From 34-65-8 sp046294735 (GTDB lineage Bacteria > Pseudomonadota > Alphaproteobacteria > Sphingomonadales > Sphingomonadaceae): a stretch of 64,000 bases of DNA. Positions within the stretch are counted from its first letter, which is position 1; each line of letters begins with the position of its first letter. Where the stretch lies: contig JBKBKB010000007.1 in the NCBI GenBank assembly GCA_046294735.1, forward strand, positions 1-64,000. Direction: 5' to 3'. Of the stretch, positions 60,735 through 64,000 are shown piece after piece. The position numbers and the translations under genes are program-made. The notes beneath the pieces were generated by a model. The model ran no database searches. It had not been told where the DNA came from and saw nothing but the letters and a program-made list of their open reading frames with translations.

Positions 60735-61582
60735 CTGTCGATCAAGGCAGCGAACATCTCGCTGGTCATCGGCTTGCCGCCAAGGAACCCCTGCCACCGG
60801 TCGCACCCCTCGCGGCAAACCGTCTGGCGCTGGCCCTCGGTTTCGATGCCTTCGGCAATGACCCGCAGATCCAGCGCCCGAGCCATCGCCATGATCGCGC
60901 GAAACACGGCGAGGTCGCGGCGGTCAGTGGTAATACCTTCGATCATCGACCGGTCGAGCTTGAGTGCCGCCAGCGGCAGGGCCTTCAGATAGCGAAAGTT
61001 GCAGAAGCCCGCCCCGAAATCATCGAGCGCGATTGCCACTCCGCGGTCGGTCAGGCCGCTCAGCACCCACGCCGCGTCGTCGATCCCGTCGACCAGCGCC
61101 TGCTCGGTGATTTCCAGTGTCAGCCGTGTGGGTGAAAGCTGCGCGGTTGCGAGCATACCCAGCAACATGGCCGGATAGAGGGGATCGGCCAGATCGCGGG
61201 CAGTGGCATTGATCGACAGGCGCACCTCGTCCGGCCATTGCGCCGCCGCTGCCATGGCCCTGGCGCAGGCGTAGGCTCCCAGGCGGTGTGCCAGACCAGC
61301 ATCTTCGGCGAGCGCGAAAATCCTGTCTCCGGCCAGATTACCTTGCTCCGGATGGTCCCATCGCAGAAGGGCCTCGGCCCCCGCCAAGCGACCATCTGAG
61401 CAAAGAAACTGCGGCTGGAACAGCACTTCGATCTCGCTATTCTCGATCGCACCGGCCAGTTCTGCCACCTGCGCGGGGGCGGCCTGTCGGCGGCGGTCGG
61501 CGCGGCTGCTGCGGCGTTCGGTCATAGGCTTGGCGAGGGAGGCAAGCTGGCTCATCCTTTCACGATAGAGCATCGCAGGCAT
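60731..61582 (-). CDS. EAL-domain cyclic-di-GMP phosphodiesterase
   Basis: A 283-residue protein that is nearly all EAL domain, with no membrane segment. Catalytic elements are present: AEALLRW (EAL), LSINATA (metal-binding Asn), TLEITE, ALDDFGAGFCNFRYL (DDFG), LKLDRS and IAEGIETEGQ. It should therefore hydrolyse c-di-GMP. The N-terminal 40 residues are basic and Arg-rich. Codon 10 (MSQLASL) is an alternative start. It is convergent with mfd and divergent from nadK. Confidence 0.88.
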   Translation of the reverse strand: MPAMLYRERMSQLASLAKPMTERRSSRADRRRQAAPAQVAELAGAIENSEIEVLFQPQFLCSDGRLAGAEALLRWDHPEQGNLAGDRIFALAEDAGLAHRLGAYACARAMAAAAQWPDEVRLSINATARDLADPLYPAMLLGMLATAQLSPTRLTLEITEQALVDGIDDAAWVLSGLTDRGVAIALDDFGAGFCNFRYLKALPLAALKLDRSMIEGITTDRRDLAVFRAIMAMARALDLRVIAEGIETEGQRQTVCREGCDRWQGFLGGKPMTSEMFAALIDS

Positions 61583-61673
61583 TGCAGGGCTGTCAATTCA
61601 GATGCGTTGCCAAATGGCACAGGCAACCATAGGTAAGCATTCCGCGCCACGGCGCCACGGAGGGGACCGGACT

Positions 61674-62462
61674 TTGGGCAGCAATCACGGCTTCAAACGG
61701 CTTGCCCTGCTCGCCTCCGACACCGGCCGCGCGCAGGAAGCGGCGGCCGATCTCGCCGCCGCGCATCACTGGGTGCCATTGGACGAGGCCGATGCAGTGG
61801 TCGTGCTGGGCGGCGACGGGTTCATGCTCCACACGCTTCATGCGATGCTGGATGCCGGTCAGATCCTGCCCGCCTATGGCCTGAACCTTGGCACGATCGG
61901 TTTCCTGATGAACCGCTATCGCAGCAGCAACAGGATCCTCGACAAGGTCAACCGTTCGCGCTCGATCGCTATCGCGCCGCTGCGCATGGAGGCGGTGACC
62001 CAGACCGGCGAACGTTTTGTCGCCTGCGCGATCAATGAGGTGTCCCTGCTGCGTGAAACCCGCCAGACCGCCAAGATCGAGGTCTCGGTCGATGAACGGG
62101 TCCGCATCCGCGAACTGGTCTGCGACGGCGTGCTGGTGGCGACGCCGGCCGGTTCCACCGCCTACAACCTGTCCGCCCACGGACCGATCCTGCCGCTTGA
62201 TTCGCAGCTGCTGGCGCTGACGCCGATCAGCCCGTTTCGCCCGCGCCGGTGGCGCGGGGCGATCCTGCCCGACCGATCCACCATCCGCTTCCGGGTCAAT
62301 GAGCCTGGCAAGCGCCCGGTATCGGCCGTGGCCGACCAGAAGGAATTCCGCGACATTGCTGAAGTCTCGCTCGAAATCGCGGGCGATTCGGAGCTGACGC
62401 TGCTGTTCGATCCGGGCCATGCCCTCGACGAACGGATCGTGGCCGAGCAATTCCTCGCCTGA
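61674..62462 (+). CDS. nadK: NAD kinase
   Basis: Makes NADP from NAD and ATP. GGDGFMLHTL (the GGDG motif), LNLGTIGFLMNRY and the substrate-binding VATPAGSTAYNLSAHGPILP define the family. A TTG start at 61674, with GGAGGGG about 9 nt upstream, gives 262 residues, close to the usual length; an ATG 24 codons earlier (61602) adds an Arg/His-rich stretch unlike the family. It is divergent from the EAL gene. tRNA-Asn follows. Confidence 0.9.
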   Translation: MGSNHGFKRLALLASDTGRAQEAAADLAAAHHWVPLDEADAVVVLGGDGFMLHTLHAMLDAGQILPAYGLNLGTIGFLMNRYRSSNRILDKVNRSRSIAIAPLRMEAVTQTGERFVACAINEVSLLRETRQTAKIEVSVDERVRIRELVCDGVLVATPAGSTAYNLSAHGPILPLDSQLLALTPISPFRPRRWRGAILPDRSTIRFRVNEPGKRPVSAVADQKEFRDIAEVSLEIAGDSELTLLFDPGHALDERIVAEQFLA

Positions 62463-62530
62463 GCGTAAACTGGCCCCTTGCCAAACGAATCCGTCGCCCA
62501 TATAGGCGCGCTCTGCCTGCAAGAGGCTGC

Positions 62531-62605
62531 TCCCCGATAGCTCAGCGGTAGAGTAGGTGACTGTTAATCACTTGGTCGTTGGTTCGAATCCAACTCGGGG
62601 AGCCA
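62531..62605 (+). tRNA. tRNA-Asn (anticodon GTT)
   Basis: A 75-nt cloverleaf with encoded CCA: acceptor arms TCCCCGA and TCGGGGA, discriminator G73. The anticodon loop CTGTTAA between GGTGA and TCACT gives anticodon GTT, reading AAY. Confidence 0.96.
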
Positions 62606-62624
62606 CTTTCCAGCATCGGACATG

Positions 62625-62664
62625 AAAAACCCCGCGCAAGGCTCTGGCCTCGCGCGGGGTTTTC
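62625..62664. terminator. bidirectional terminator between tRNA-Asn and secA
   Basis: AAAACCCCGCGC and GCGCGGGGTTTT form a 12-bp stem around a 14-nt loop. T-runs lie on both sides, so it can end the tRNA transcript on the plus strand and the secA transcript on the minus strand. Confidence 0.9.
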
Positions 62665-62681
62665 CGTTTCTGTTACGGGAA

Positions 62682-64000
62682 TCAGGCCGCTGCGCCGTGG
62701 CAGTGCTTGTACTTGCTGCCCGAACCGCACGGGCACGGCGCGTTGCGGCTCACGTCCATCCCGGCATAGGGATTGTCTGCCGCAGTGGCCGCACCACCAG
62801 GCGAGAACGCAGCCCGCGGGCTACCCGCAAGCGAGCCGAACAGCGCGGGCTGGCTTTCCGAACCGTCACCGTCACCCGAATTGTCGAGCCCGGTCAGCGG
62901 GTCGATATGGCCGGTCAGGAAATCGGGCAGTTCCGGCAGTGCGGGCGCCTGTGGCGGCGCCATGCGCAGCTCGCTCTTGACCAGGATACCGGTCACGTCT
63001 TCACGCAAGGTGTCGAGCATTCGCTCGAACAGGCCAAAGGCTTCCTGCTTGTATTCGTTGATCGGCTGCTTCTGGGCATAGGCCCGCAGGAACACGACCT
63101 GGCGCAGCGCGTCGAGCGTGGCGAGGTGTTCCTTCCAGTGATGGTCAAGCCGTTCCAGCAGGATCGACTTTTCCACCCGGCGCCAGATTTCAGCGTCGGC
63201 CCCGGCGATCTTGCGCTCCATGATCGCATCGGTTTCGGCGCGGATCCGTTCCTCGAACAGGTCCGGTTCGACCGCATCTTCCTGGAGCCAGTCGTCGATC
63301 GGCGGGGTAATGCCGAACACTTCCTCGACCTTGGCCTTTAGCCCTGCGATATCCCATTGCTCGGGATAGGAATTGGGCGGGCAGGCGGCGCCTACTAGCG
63401 CGTTGACGGTGTCATGGCGCATGTCGGTCACGACATCGGCCACTGCCTCGCTATCCATGATCTCGGCGCGCTGTTCATAGATGACCTTGCGCTGGTCGTT
63501 CATCACGTCATCGTATTCAACCACCTGCTTGCGGATGTCGTAATTGCGTGCCTCGACCTTCTTCTGGGCGGTCTCGATGGCCTTGCTGAGCCACTTGGAG
63601 CCGATCGCCTCACCATCTTCGAGGTTGGAGTTCATCATCCGGGAGAACAGGGTGTCCGGCCCGAAGATGCGCAGCAGGTCATCTTCAAGACAGAGATAGA
63701 ACCGGCTCAGGCCCGGGTCACCCTGGCGCCCGGAGCGGCCGCGCAGCTGGTTGTCGATGCGGCGACTTTCGTGCCGCTCGGTGCCGAGCACGAACAGACC
63801 GCCCGCCTGCTTCACTTTCTCGCGTTCCTCGGCGACTTCCGCCTTGATCCGCTCAATCGCTGCGTCGCGCTGCGGCCCTTCGGCCATGTCGGACAGTTCA
63901 TCGTTGATGCGGAATTCGACATTGCCGCCGAGCTGGATGTCGGTCCCGCGCCCGGCCATGTTGGTGGCGATCGTTACCGCGCCCATGCGCCCGGCCTGGG
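62682..64000 (-). CDS. secA: preprotein translocase ATPase SecA, C-terminal part
   Basis: SecA drives post-translational export through SecYEG. The visible part, about 439 residues, starts within the second nucleotide-binding domain (VTIATNMAGRGTDIQLGGN) and includes LRGRSGRQGDPGLSRFYL, the helical scaffold and wing domains, and a linker. It ends with the zinc-binding CPCGSGSKYKHCHG, which contacts SecB and ribosomes. The N-terminus lies beyond the window end, where the frame stays open (Q-A-G-R before the first visible Met). Confidence 0.96.
   Translation of the reverse strand, partial: QAGRMGAVTIATNMAGRGTDIQLGGNVEFRINDELSDMAEGPQRDAAIERIKAEVAEEREKVKQAGGLFVLGTERHESRRIDNQLRGRSGRQGDPGLSRFYLCLEDDLLRIFGPDTLFSRMMNSNLEDGEAIGSKWLSKAIETAQKKVEARNYDIRKQVVEYDDVMNDQRKVIYEQRAEIMDSEAVADVVTDMRHDTVNALVGAACPPNSYPEQWDIAGLKAKVEEVFGITPPIDDWLQEDAVEPDLFEERIRAETDAIMERKIAGADAEIWRRVEKSILLERLDHHWKEHLATLDALRQVVFLRAYAQKQPINEYKQEAFGLFERMLDTLREDVTGILVKSELRMAPPQAPALPELPDFLTGHIDPLTGLDNSGDGDGSESQPALFGSLAGSPRAAFSPGGAATAADNPYAGMDVSRNAPCPCGSGSKYKHCHGAAA

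Overview
This 64 kb window is chromosomal core sequence from a GC-rich alphaproteobacterium, most likely a sphingomonad (Erythrobacter/Altererythrobacter/Novosphingobium-like). The signs are the paired b and b' ATP synthase stator genes in an atpI-B-E-F'-F operon, the trpF-trpB-trpA-accD-folC order, aroA-cmk-rpsA, a TIGR02300 (FYDLN) acidic protein, sdhE beside mfd, and a zapA-6S RNA-fau locus. The genus is an inference from gene order and protein style; no database was searched. No phage, transposase, CRISPR array or defence locus was seen.

Layout. Bases 1-5.2 kb: the end of an unknown gene, then a minus-strand translation operon ffh-rpsP-rimM-trmD-rplS, tRNA-Ala(GGC) and an acidic zinc-ribbon protein. 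5.2-11 kb (plus): aroA-cmk-rpsA, gloB and a quinone oxidoreductase. 11-13.6 kb (minus): the Fo half of ATP synthase. 13.7-17.7 kb (minus): a ydbH-ynbE-ydbL envelope cassette. 17.7-28 kb (plus): radC, purB, lapA-like, pyrF, a VOC protein, trpF, trpBA, accD and folC, with two opposite-strand envelope-protein genes inside this block. 28-37.9 kb: an AmpG-like permease, a Rieske oxygenase, rluB-type and rsmD RNA-modifying enzymes, a UvrD/PcrA helicase, an orphan LuxR-type regulator with a degenerate receiver, tRNA-Leu(CAA), suhB and efp. 38-44.7 kb (minus): central carbon genes tkt-gap-pgk-thioesterase-fba-thiE.

44.9-47.9 kb (plus): a short coiled-coil gene (ZauP-like), an extended zapA, 6S RNA, fau, a DUF2842 protein and a metallo-beta-lactamase-fold protein, then tRNA-Asp(GTC). 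48.2-53.3 kb: a small secreted protein, then a minus-strand branched-chain 2-oxoacid dehydrogenase operon (E1alpha-E1beta-E2) and thyA. 53.4-64 kb: tRNA-Pro(CGG), a CHASE3-GGDEF cyclase, recG, sdhE, mfd, an EAL phosphodiesterase, nadK, tRNA-Asn(GTT) and the 3' part of secA, which runs off the window.

Most genes are housekeeping and packed tightly, with many ATGA/GTGA overlaps within operons. Four convergent pairs have stop codons interlocked in a shared 4-nt CTAG/CTAA/TTAG. The most unusual signals are the phosphorylation-incompetent LuxR-type regulator with three TCGAAAAT boxes upstream, a 24-nt REP-like repeat found both between gap and pgk and in frame inside the E2 linker, the ydbH-ynbE-ydbL cassette, the ZauP-ZapA pair beside 6S RNA, and several dyad-rich intergenic stretches. 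I found no clearly new multi-gene system.
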